Under the pieces are notes generated by a model. The model ran no database searches. It was given only the letters and a program-made list of their open reading frames with translations, and was not told where the DNA came from. The translations under genes were made by a program, and so were the position numbers. Shown one piece after another: positions 24,188 through 31,977 of a DNA stretch of 33,417 bases (the first letter of the stretch is position 1; every line of letters starts with the position of its first letter). The DNA comes from Myxococcota bacterium (GTDB lineage Bacteria > Myxococcota_C > UBA6777): NCBI GenBank assembly GCA_963169055.1, contig CAUJFU010000372.1, positions 1 through 33,417 of the forward strand. The letters are read 5' to 3'.

Positions 24188-25984
24188 ATGCGCTTGCGTT
24201 CAAAACTCGCGTTGGTGATGTTGTTGCTGTCTTCGGTGCTGTTGGTGGGGTTGGCGGGTTTTGTGTATGTGCAGCAGGAGCGTGGTTTGGCTGCGCAAGC
24301 GCGAGAGCATCGGGTGATGGCCGCGAATTATGCTGTGTCGGTGGGCCTTCAGCGCAGCCGTGAGGCTTGTGCGGAGCTTTTGGGGGTGGGCCGCGTCTTG
24401 GTGCCGCGTGTGACGCAGCAGCAAGAGATCGAAAAAGTGCTACAAGAAACGGTCGAGCGGTCGGCGTCGGTGGTGTCGTTGCGGAAGCGGATCTTTCAGG
24501 TGCATCGGAAGCAAGCGTTGGAGGTGAGCTTTCGTGAGGCCCATGCGCTCTATGCTTTGGGGATCTACAATCCGAAGGGCGTGTTGGTCGAAGCGCGCAA
24601 GCAGTCGACTTTTGCGGGGGAAGTTCCACCCTCTTTGTCTCCTGTGTTGTTGGATCGAGCGTCGCTGTCGCACTGTCGGTATCTTCCTGTGATCTGGCGT
24701 GGGCGCGATGTGTATCTGCCGATGGTGGTTGCGCTTGCGCGGCCCGAAACCAAGGGGATTTATGCTTACTTGTGGTCCGTGATGCCCTTGGATGCGGTGT
24801 ATCGGGATCTGCGGCGTTTTGCGCAAGAGATGGGTGAAAGTGTAGAAGTGTTTTTGGTGGATGCAGGACTGCGGATCTTGGCCCATGCGCGTGAGGCGAT
24901 GCGCGGACAGATGGCGGATCGTGCGTTGTTTTTGGAAGGCATCACCTTTGATCGTGACACTCCATTTGGAAAGCGATATGAACGAGAAGGACGGGTGTAT
25001 CTGAGTTTTGTGCGCCCGATGCCTGCGTACGGTTGGGGAGTTGTGGTCTTGCAGCCCGAAGATCGGGCATTTTCGGTGCTTTACAAGCTGACGCGCACGA
25101 CTTGGCTGGCGTTGGTGGTGGGGGTTTTTGTGGCGCTGGTGTTTGGGATGTTGTTGGGATATCGACTTGCGCGGCCTGTTCTTGCGGTGGCTTCGGCGGC
25201 AGAGAAGGTGGCGGGTGGAGACTTTGAAGTGCGCATCCCTGCGGAGGTGATGACACGCGACGAAGTGGGCGAGATGGCGCGTTCCTTTAACAAGATGGCG
25301 GGAGATCTCTCGTCGTATCGGGAGCAAGTGATCAAAGAGACGGAGATCCGCCATGATCTCAGCCGTTATCTCAGCGCGGATCTTGTCGAAGGGATCGTGA
25401 AAGGAGAGATGGACCTGCGACTGGGCGGCGAGCGCAAGCTGATCACGGTGATGTTTGCGGATATTGTTGCGTTTACGCCGCTTGCAGAAAAGCAGCCGCC
25501 CGAGAAAGTCGTTGCGCTGTTGAATGAAGTCTTTACGATCATGACGGAGATTATTTTTCGGTATGGTGGGACGGTGGACAAATTTTTGGGAGACTGCGTG
25601 ATGGCGGTCTTTGGTGCGCCATATTCAAAAGGTGATGATGCGATCTCTGCGGTCTCTGCGGCAGAAGAGATGTTGCAGTGGTTGGAGTCTGGAAATGCCC
25701 GTTGGCGTAGCGAGTTTGGTGTTGAGTTGCAGATGGGGATCGGGATTAGCACAGGTGAGGCGTTGGCGGGAAATATCGGATCGCAAAAGCGCATGGAGTA
25801 CACCGTGATCGGTGATACCGTGAACATCGCAGCGCGCCTTGAAACCTTGGCGCGTCCCGGCCAGATCTTGATGACACAAGAAACCGCCGAAGCTGTCGGG
25901 GCGGTCTTCGATGTGAGTTCGCTGGGAGAACATTCGATCGTTGGTCGAGCCGAAGGGATCGAAGTATTTACGCTGCTTGAATAG
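24188..25984 (+). CDS. Membrane sensor HAMP-class III adenylate/guanylate cyclase
   Basis: This 598-residue protein makes cAMP or cGMP. The ATG at 24188 has AAGGAGA 5 nt upstream. TM1 is about 8-30, followed by a periplasmic sensor region of about 270 residues (CACHE-like by layout). TM2 is about 304-326 and a HAMP domain about 328-375. The catalytic domain begins about 410 and keeps all key residues. Metal ligands D425 (MFADIVAF) and D469 (KFLGDCVMAVFG), substrate-base residues K465 and D543, and transition-state N546/R550 (GDTVNIAARLE) are present. K/D at the specificity positions fits adenylate cyclase. It sits 33 bp after the LysM/FecR-like gene and 60 bp before the kinase gene, so it is probably co-transcribed. 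Ligand unknown. Confidence 0.92.
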   Translation: MRLRSKLALVMLLLSSVLLVGLAGFVYVQQERGLAAQAREHRVMAANYAVSVGLQRSREACAELLGVGRVLVPRVTQQQEIEKVLQETVERSASVVSLRKRIFQVHRKQALEVSFREAHALYALGIYNPKGVLVEARKQSTFAGEVPPSLSPVLLDRASLSHCRYLPVIWRGRDVYLPMVVALARPETKGIYAYLWSVMPLDAVYRDLRRFAQEMGESVEVFLVDAGLRILAHAREAMRGQMADRALFLEGITFDRDTPFGKRYEREGRVYLSFVRPMPAYGWGVVVLQPEDRAFSVLYKLTRTTWLALVVGVFVALVFGMLLGYRLARPVLAVASAAEKVAGGDFEVRIPAEVMTRDEVGEMARSFNKMAGDLSSYREQVIKETEIRHDLSRYLSADLVEGIVKGEMDLRLGGERKLITVMFADIVAFTPLAEKQPPEKVVALLNEVFTIMTEIIFRYGGTVDKFLGDCVMAVFGAPYSKGDDAISAVSAAEEMLQWLESGNARWRSEFGVELQMGIGISTGEALAGNIGSQKRMEYTVIGDTVNIAARLETLARPGQILMTQETAEAVGAVFDVSSLGEHSIVGRAEGIEVFTLLE

Positions 25985-25988
25985 CCGC

Positions 25989-26052
25989 CAATTTTTTGTG
26001 TGGAGGCACGCGGTGGCTGACAATTTTTTGTGTGGAGGCACGCGGTGACTGA
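25989..26052. repeat. Perfectly tandem 32-bp duplication carrying a ribosome binding site
   Basis: Units 25989-26020 and 26021-26052 differ at one base (GGTGGC versus GGTGAC). Each carries GGAGG and a GTG codon 7 nt later, so the duplication created two initiation regions in tandem. Confidence 0.9.
26013..26048 (+). CDS. Possible 11-residue leader peptide coupled to the kinase gene
   Basis: GTG at 26013, preceded by GGAGG, opens a frame encoding MADNFLCGGTR. It ends in a TGA at 26046-26048 that overlaps the kinase GTG (GTGA, 26045-26048). This stop/start overlap is the usual layout of translational coupling. It arises directly from the 32-bp duplication and may simply be a by-product of it. 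Confidence 0.4.
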   Translation: MADNFLCGGTR

Positions 26053-28219
26053 TCAAGGAAATCGGGGTAAAAAGGCGGATACAGCAGGACAACCCACGCC
26101 TTTGCATCGAAAGCCATTCACGCACACGATGACTTTCGATGCTGTCCAAAAAGACGCTTCTTCCGCTGCATCGGAGAACAATGTTGGTGTCGCTGCTGCA
26201 TCGCAGAAGAAGACCGACTCTGCCGCTGCGGCCTCTTCTTTGCCACAAGGGAAGACGCAGGAGGCGGATGGAACAGGAAAAGCGACAGCGTCACCCAAAG
26301 CCCCACAAAAGACGCCGATCAATACGATGGATCTGACGCCTCCGATATCAAGGGTCTTGGTTTCCGAAACCCCTGTCATCCGTAACAAGGCCCCGCAACG
26401 GACGCTGATCAACACGATGGATCTGACGCCTCCGATATCGGGGGTCTTGGTCTCCGATACTCCGGCGGTCTTGGGACGCCGCATCGCGCAAGAGGATTTT
26501 CCTGACGCATCGCCAGAAAAGTACTATACTCCCGAAGCCTTGAACCAAACAGGGGCATTGAATATCGCAGACGGCCATCCAACCGACGCGATGCTTTTTG
26601 GGGGGGATGCGGTGATGCCGCCGTCAGGGGAGTTTGTGGAGTGGACAGCTTCAAAAGCATCACTGATCGCGGCAGGAACGATGGAAGCGCCTTCGGGAGC
26701 TTCTCTTCCTGCGGTGATGCCGCCTTCGTCGACTCCCTCCGCATCTGCGACAGGGGCGAAACCTTCCAATCAAAGCAAGCCACCCGCAGGACAGGCGCTT
26801 TCGCATCCCGTGAATGCGGATCTGGAGCTTTTTTTGGCGACCAAGCCGATCGTTCCAAAAGATCCGTTGGCGGGGCAGATCGTGAATGGCCGTTTTGTCT
26901 TGCGTTCGTTGCTTGGGCGGGGTGGGATGGGGAAGGTGTATCTGGCCGAGCAGTTGGGCTTGGGGCGATCGGTGGCGATCAAGCTGTTGCACGATGAGTT
27001 GATGCGACAAGCGGATCGCAAACAGCGGTTTGAGCGAGAGGCGCGGTCGATGACGCGCTTTGTGCATCCGAACGCGGTGATGGTGTACGATTATGGCGAA
27101 TGGGAGGGGCGTTCGTATATCGCGATGGAGTACCTACAAGGGCGTTCCTTGGAGGATCTGATCAAGCACGAATTTCCGCTTTCCGAAGAACGCATCGTTG
27201 GGATCTTGGGCCAAGTCTGCGATGTGTTGATCTCTGCGCATGGAGCGGGCTTAATCCATCGGGATCTCAAACCTGAGAACGTGATGATCTTGAAGGATCG
27301 TGACGGCAAAGAGATCGTCAAGGTGGTGGATTTTGGTTTGGCGGTTTTGGTGGGGACGTCGGTGGAAGAGCGCTTGACGGTCGAGGGTGTGACAATGGGG
27401 ACACCGTATTATATGTCACCCGAACAATGCCGAGGCCAGATGGATATCGATGCGCGCAGCGATATCTACGCGCTGGGGGTTCTTTTGTACGAGTTGTTGT
27501 GCGGCGAGTTGCCTTTTTCGGGCGACAACATCATGGCCGTGTTGATGCAACAGATGTTCGTGGAGCCGACACCTCCTTCGGTGCGCTACAAAGAAAAGCC
27601 GATCAACGCAGCGTTAGAGAAGTTGGCGTTGCAGTCGATGTCCAAAGATCCCAACCAGCGGCCCAAAGATACGCAACAATTTTTGACCGCTTTGCGATCG
27701 GCCAAACAAGCCCAAAGCAACGACGAAGTGAAGCGTTTTTTGGAGCAAGCGGATCGGGCATCGCGTGCGGCAGCGGTGGGGATCCCTGCTTTGCCTGCGC
27801 GCAGCGAAGTTGCGGAAGATCCGTTGCGTGATGAGATGATCTGGGTGGTCGAATCGGGAACGCAGACCGATCCATCTCACTCGATCTTGGCGAGCCTGAG
27901 CGCCAACGGGTATCGCACCACGCGCTTTTCCAAGTGGTCTGATCTGGCGGCAGCTTTGCAGGAGGGTCGATCTTGCCCGCTGGTGGTCGATCTTCGCCCA
28001 CCGTTTGGTGCGAGATGGGAGGATGTGATGGGGTTGTTCCAACAGCAAGGGCATTCTTCGCCGATCTTTCTTGTCGGAGAGGACGGGGATTTTATGCTGA
28101 TGAACAAGGCGCTGGAGGTGGGGGCGGCGGGTTATGTGGCTTCGTCGGATGTGATGAGCAAGATGCCGCGTTTGTTACGCAAGGCGATGCGGCGCTCGGA
28201 GCGACAGAAAAAACCTTAG
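26045..28219 (+). CDS. Serine/threonine protein kinase with degenerate receiver-like C-terminus
   Basis: This 724-residue soluble Hanks-type kinase starts at a GTG with GGAGG 7 nt upstream. Residues 1-260 are Ser/Ala/Pro/Thr-rich and include a 30-residue tandem duplication. The kinase domain (about 280-540) keeps GRGGMGKVY (291-299), VAIK (K313), HRDLKPEN (405-412), D429 of the DFG and MSPEQCRG, so it should be active. From residue 598 a receiver-like fold follows, MIWVVES...LVVDLRPP...IFLVGE...GAAGYVAS. It keeps an Asp at the phosphoacceptor position, but the conserved Thr/Ser is Val, the Lys is missing and the acidic pair is absent, so it is likely a pseudo-receiver. No transmembrane helix is seen. 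Last gene of the envelope-signalling run. Confidence 0.92.
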   Translation: MTDQGNRGKKADTAGQPTPLHRKPFTHTMTFDAVQKDASSAASENNVGVAAASQKKTDSAAAASSLPQGKTQEADGTGKATASPKAPQKTPINTMDLTPPISRVLVSETPVIRNKAPQRTLINTMDLTPPISGVLVSDTPAVLGRRIAQEDFPDASPEKYYTPEALNQTGALNIADGHPTDAMLFGGDAVMPPSGEFVEWTASKASLIAAGTMEAPSGASLPAVMPPSSTPSASATGAKPSNQSKPPAGQALSHPVNADLELFLATKPIVPKDPLAGQIVNGRFVLRSLLGRGGMGKVYLAEQLGLGRSVAIKLLHDELMRQADRKQRFEREARSMTRFVHPNAVMVYDYGEWEGRSYIAMEYLQGRSLEDLIKHEFPLSEERIVGILGQVCDVLISAHGAGLIHRDLKPENVMILKDRDGKEIVKVVDFGLAVLVGTSVEERLTVEGVTMGTPYYMSPEQCRGQMDIDARSDIYALGVLLYELLCGELPFSGDNIMAVLMQQMFVEPTPPSVRYKEKPINAALEKLALQSMSKDPNQRPKDTQQFLTALRSAKQAQSNDEVKRFLEQADRASRAAAVGIPALPARSEVAEDPLRDEMIWVVESGTQTDPSHSILASLSANGYRTTRFSKWSDLAAALQEGRSCPLVVDLRPPFGARWEDVMGLFQQQGHSSPIFLVGEDGDFMLMNKALEVGAAGYVASSDVMSKMPRLLRKAMRRSERQKKP
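26297..26476 (+). repeat. 90-bp in-frame tandem repeat inside the kinase gene
   Basis: Units 26297-26386 and 26387-26476 encode residues 85-114 and 115-144. Both contain INTMDLTPPIS and LVSETP or LVSDTP. The units differ at scattered bases, so the duplication is not brand new. Confidence 0.85.
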
Positions 28220-29319
28220 AGAGGACACATCTCACGGACTTTTTGGGCAAGTCCCATAAAGGCTTTCGAGACCGGGTGGTTGGGGTGGGATATCACAACA
28301 GGTGTACCATCGTCGGATTGGATGCGGACTTCGGGAGCGAGAGGTATCTCGGCAAGCAGGGGGAGTTCAAAACGCTCGGCAGCATGGGCACCACCGCCAC
28401 TACCAAAGATATCGTATTTTTTGCCATCATCGCCCACAAAGTAGCTCATATTTTCTACGACCCCGAGGATGGGGACACGCAGTTTGTCAAAGAAAGCTTT
28501 GGCGCGGATCACATCGGCAAGAGCGACAAGTTGGGGCGTGGTGACGACGACGGATCCCGAGACTTTGACACGTTGGGCAAGTGTCATCTGGATATCGCCT
28601 GTGCCGGGGGGAAGATCCATGACCATGTAATCGAGATCACTCCAAGCCACTTCGCGCATAAACTGAAGCAGCGCGCTATGCACCATCGGTCCACGCCAAG
28701 CCATCGCTACATCGGGAGGCACAAAGAATCCCATCGAGATGGCTTCGATGCCATGGGCGTGCATCGGGATGATACGCTGTTCTTCGCCTTCTTTGATCAT
28801 CTCGGGCTGGCCTTTGCCGTCGAGTCCAAGCATGATCGGGACGGAAGGACCGTAGATATCGGCATCCAACAAACCGACGCTCGCACCTGAGAGAGCGAGA
28901 GATGCGGCCAAGTTGACGGCAACCGTCGATTTGCCAACGCCGCCTTTTCCAGAGGCCACCAAGATGATGTGTTTGATATTGCTCAGCGGCATTTGCTCCG
29001 CTGCTTGGGCTTCTTGGGTGTTTTGGGCGGGTTTGGCGAGGCTGTGTTTTTTCCCTGCGGGGCTGCTGTTTTGGGCGTTGCTCTTTTCGATGATGTGGAG
29101 GTGGGAAGTGTAGCCAAGTCCTTGGAGGATCGATTCGATCTGCTGCTGGACTTTTTGACGATGCGGATAGGAGGAGGTGGTGAGCTCGACGGTGAGGGAC
29201 AATTGTTTGTTTTGGATTTGGATATCGCGGATCATCTCAAGGCTGGTGAGGGGGATGTGCATGACGGGGTCGGCGACTTGGGCGAGAGCCTCAAGCACCT
29301 TTTGGATCTCTGCGCTCAT
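28216..29319 (-). CDS. mrp: Mrp/ApbC-type iron-sulfur carrier ATPase, CxxC-less
   Basis: This 367-residue P-loop ATPase of the Mrp/NBP35 group loads or carries Fe-S clusters. An N-terminal MIP18/DUF59 domain (3-75) is followed by a Gln/Ala-rich linker and the ATPase domain. Walker A SGKGGVGKS is at 123-131, then LLDADIYGPSVPIMLG and MVMDLPPGTGD. ENMSYFVGDDGKKYDIFG follows, where many relatives have CPHC; both cysteines are absent, as in some other lineages. The ATG at 29319 has AAGGAG 11 nt upstream; in-frame codons further upstream lack support. Its TAA shares bases with the convergent kinase stop (TTAG, 28216-28219). It follows the MopE-like gene leftward at 215 bp. Confidence 0.92.
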   Translation of the reverse strand: MSAEIQKVLEALAQVADPVMHIPLTSLEMIRDIQIQNKQLSLTVELTTSSYPHRQKVQQQIESILQGLGYTSHLHIIEKSNAQNSSPAGKKHSLAKPAQNTQEAQAAEQMPLSNIKHIILVASGKGGVGKSTVAVNLAASLALSGASVGLLDADIYGPSVPIMLGLDGKGQPEMIKEGEEQRIIPMHAHGIEAISMGFFVPPDVAMAWRGPMVHSALLQFMREVAWSDLDYMVMDLPPGTGDIQMTLAQRVKVSGSVVVTTPQLVALADVIRAKAFFDKLRVPILGVVENMSYFVGDDGKKYDIFGSGGGAHAAERFELPLLAEIPLAPEVRIQSDDGTPVVISHPNHPVSKAFMGLAQKVREMCPL

Positions 29320-29534
29320 TGATCGGGGTCTCCTTGTACTGGCAGATTTCGGCCAGAGAGCGTCTAGCTTTTGGGGCTTTGGAAAGGGCGGAGGATACGT
29401 CCTTTTGGGTTGAACTGAGCGTGAGGATAGGCGATACGCGCCGCGTAGGCTCAGAAGGCAAGAGAACATACTCATCTTCGCCACGCAGTCAAGTGAAGCT
29501 CCCTTTGGTCGTTTTACATCGTGATTTGCTTCGG

Positions 29535-30485
29535 TCAGCGGCATCCTTCGTCGATCTTGCCGTTGCAATCGTCGTCTTTGCCGTTGCAGATCTCGGGGCG
29601 AGCGAGATAGGCGGCTTGGCACAGCAACACGCCTTCACGACAACGCATCGTGCCTTGTTGGCAGGGGCCGTTGGCTTTAGGCAGCACACAAGGCTGGTCG
29701 AGGTTGGGGTCGGTTTCGTCGATGCGACCGTCGCAATTGTTGTCTTTGCCGTCGCAGACTTCGCGGCTGGGGAGACGTTCTTCTTGGCATGGGCCCCACT
29801 GGCCGTCTTGACAGAGCTGATAACCTGCTCGACAGGAGCCGAGATCTCGGCTCTTGTCGGGTCCGTTGTAACAAGCGCGGCGATCGCCTGCTTTGCAACC
29901 ACACAACCACGCAGGATCGACGATACCATCGCAATCGTTGTCTTTGCCGTCGCAGCTTTCTTCGGTGGCTTGGTAATCGTTGTTGTGTGTGTTGTATCGG
30001 GCTAGATCGCAATCCAACCATCCGTTGCTTCCGCCGCAGACTTGAACGCTTCCAGCGCAGACGCCTTTTTGGAGGTTGCACAGCGGCGGGCGGAGGTTGT
30101 TGTCGATCTGGCCGTCGCAATCGTCGTCTTTGCCGTTGCAAAGTTCGGGAGTGGGTTGGGCGGGACGGCAAGGTTCCCATTGGCCCTGTTTGCAAAGCGA
30201 GATACCGCCCGAACATCCGCCGTCTTGGGGACAGGGCTTGGTTTGACCATCAAGGCAAGAAGGCAGGATATCGGCGGCTGGTTCGGTGTGACTGGCATCC
30301 GAAGGGGAGGGCTCTCGAAAAAACACCACACACTGCCCTTGTTGGCACAACTGCCCAACGCTACAGTCATCGTCTTGTTGGCAAAGCAGCGGATTCGGTG
30401 GCAAGGTCGGAACCGTACAACCCCACAACAGCGCCCACAACGCAACCATCCACAAGGCGCTTGTGGATCTCGAACACAAGGGCAA
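29535..30485 (-). CDS. MopE-like metal-binding repeat lipoprotein
   Basis: This Cys-rich exported protein has four copies of the MopE-type motif: CNGKDDDCDGQID, CDGKDNDCDGIVD, CDGKDNNCDGRID and CNGKDDDCNGKID. The motif belongs to the putative metal-binding domain of PF11617-type proteins, probably Ca2+ or copper linked. The N-terminal helix ALWMVALWALLWGC looks like a lipoprotein signal with Cys at about residue 23 from a TTG start at 30485. The frame is open to 30581 and the start is uncertain; an ATG at 30449 would leave almost no basic residues. Between motifs, CQQDDDCSVGQLCQQGQC-type Cys pairs occur. Such proteins are abundant in Myxococcota and poorly understood. It is likely on the cell surface. 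Confidence 0.85.
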   Translation of the reverse strand: MPLCSRSTSALWMVALWALLWGCTVPTLPPNPLLCQQDDDCSVGQLCQQGQCVVFFREPSPSDASHTEPAADILPSCLDGQTKPCPQDGGCSGGISLCKQGQWEPCRPAQPTPELCNGKDDDCDGQIDNNLRPPLCNLQKGVCAGSVQVCGGSNGWLDCDLARYNTHNNDYQATEESCDGKDNDCDGIVDPAWLCGCKAGDRRACYNGPDKSRDLGSCRAGYQLCQDGQWGPCQEERLPSREVCDGKDNNCDGRIDETDPNLDQPCVLPKANGPCQQGTMRCREGVLLCQAAYLARPEICNGKDDDCNGKIDEGCR

Positions 30486-31107
30486 AAAGGTTTGGGCAAG
30501 TCCTGATGCGATCGATCGGCAAGTCAAAAAGCCGAACTCTCGGTCTTTGGTGGGTGGGGAGTTGTATAAAGCCTTTGGCAAGGGAATGGATCCTTGATGT
30601 GAATCGTCTGTTTGAGCGAGGCCATTTTCTCGATGAGCCGTTATTTCGGTTGTTTGGATGGCCTCGGTAGAACACGTGGCTTACGGCGAGAAAGCTTGTC
30701 GCCTGAGCGCGTGGTGTGATGCAAGATTTTTGGCGCGGCCTGTCATGTCGCCATCAAGCTTGCTGTGAGAAAGACCTATGGTGCTGTGTTTTGTCTCGCT
30801 TTTTGGCGATCTGCGAAACAAAATCGTTGGAGTATCCGCCTGTTTTTTGTTTGGAACAAGCGATCTCTCAGCAAATAAGGTGCATTTTGTTGTTGACAAA
30901 TGGATCTGAACCTTTCAGCATACAAAAAGTTGCGTGGAAAAGCTCTCACGTCAAGGGTTGTCCGAAGGTTTAAGCAAGGTTCGGTGGTTCTTCCAACGCG
31001 CTTTGTGTGCGACGCGCCGAATCTTCCGTGGGATGCAGCCTTCTGTGGGGCTTCTCTCTTGAGAACGCGTGTCGTTTGTGGATACATCGCGGATTGTGGG
31101 TGGAAAG
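30486..31107. other. Intergenic stretch, divergent promoter region, no gene seen
   Basis: The 30716-30973 open frame has no ribosome binding site and is Cys/Trp-biased without a family match, so it is not called. TTGACA occurs at 30893-30898 on the plus strand, but no convincing -10 box follows at 16-18 bp. Nothing else is recognisable. Confidence 0.5.
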
Positions 31108-31977
31108 ATGATCAGGATCGAAGGCGTTCAGCCTTATTACGAAAGCGAGCGTTTTGTGCTGTATCATGGGGACTCGCTCGAATTCCTTCGAGCGCTCCCC
31201 GAAAACACCGTGGATATGGTGTTTGCCGATCCACCCTACAACCTTTCCAATGGGGGGTTCACTTGCCAAGGCGGGCGGCGCGCAAGCGTCAACAAAGGCG
31301 AGTGGGACCGTAGCAACGGAGCCGAAGCTGACTTCGCTTTTCATCGAAACTGGATCCAACTTTGTCGGCACGTCCTCAAGCCCGAAGGGACGATCTGGAT
31401 CAGCGGCTCGTATCATTCGATTTATGCTTGCGGTTATGCCCTTCAACTCGAAGGGTTTAAGGTGCTTAACGATATCTGTTGGTTTAAACCCAACGCCTCC
31501 CCCAACCTAAGCTGTCGTTATTTTACCGCCAGCCACGAGACGCTGTTGTGGGCGCTCAAAGATCCCCGCGCCAAGCACACCTTCGATTACGACATGATGA
31601 AAAATGGATCGTGGAGCGAGCAAGATTTCTTGAAAAAGCCCGGCAAACAGATGCGCTCTGTTTGGTCGATCGGTTCGGCCCGTGGTCACGAAAAATTTCA
31701 CGGCAAACACCCCACCCAAAAACCCGAACAGTTGTTGGAGCGCGTGGTGTTGTCGAGTACCCGAAAAGGTCATCTGGTGGTCGATCCCTTTGCGGGCAGT
31801 TCGACCGCTGGATTGATGGCGTGGGCCTATGGTCGGTCATACGTCGGTTTTGACCTCAAAAAAGAATATCTTGACCTTTCGATTCGCCGCTTCGAAGCCT
31901 TAAAGCGCGAAAAAGAAAAAGAAATCACTCCTCAACGCCCGATGATCCGTCCCTTTCGTCTTTATGAGGTTGGCTAA
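31108..31977 (+). CDS. DpnA-like DNA adenine methyltransferase, solitary
   Basis: This 289-residue methyltransferase of the beta class has motif IV first: DPPY at 41-44 within VFADPPYNLS. The conserved block GGRRASVNKGEWDRSN follows. The S-adenosylmethionine site (DPFAGSST, about 226-233) is near the C-terminus. The NLSNGG...CQGG...SVNKGEWD run is the hallmark of DpnA/M2.DpnII-type enzymes that modify adenine in GATC. DpnA is known to act on single-stranded DNA. I chose ATG 31108 with GGTGG 4 nt upstream; GTG 31069 is an alternative. No restriction endonuclease gene or second methylase lies beside it. The next gene starts with zero intergenic bases. GATC specificity is inference from motif similarity. 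Confidence 0.88.
   Translation: MIRIEGVQPYYESERFVLYHGDSLEFLRALPENTVDMVFADPPYNLSNGGFTCQGGRRASVNKGEWDRSNGAEADFAFHRNWIQLCRHVLKPEGTIWISGSYHSIYACGYALQLEGFKVLNDICWFKPNASPNLSCRYFTASHETLLWALKDPRAKHTFDYDMMKNGSWSEQDFLKKPGKQMRSVWSIGSARGHEKFHGKHPTQKPEQLLERVVLSSTRKGHLVVDPFAGSSTAGLMAWAYGRSYVGFDLKKEYLDLSIRRFEALKREKEKEITPQRPMIRPFRLYEVG

Noticed and set aside
29535..30216. DNA repeats in the MopE-like gene as a non-coding repeat array
   Set aside because: They are the codons of the four in-frame CxGKDxxCxGxxD motifs, with varied DNA between them.
30716..30973. Rightward 85-codon frame in the divergent intergenic region
   Set aside because: No ribosome binding site and no recognisable protein features.
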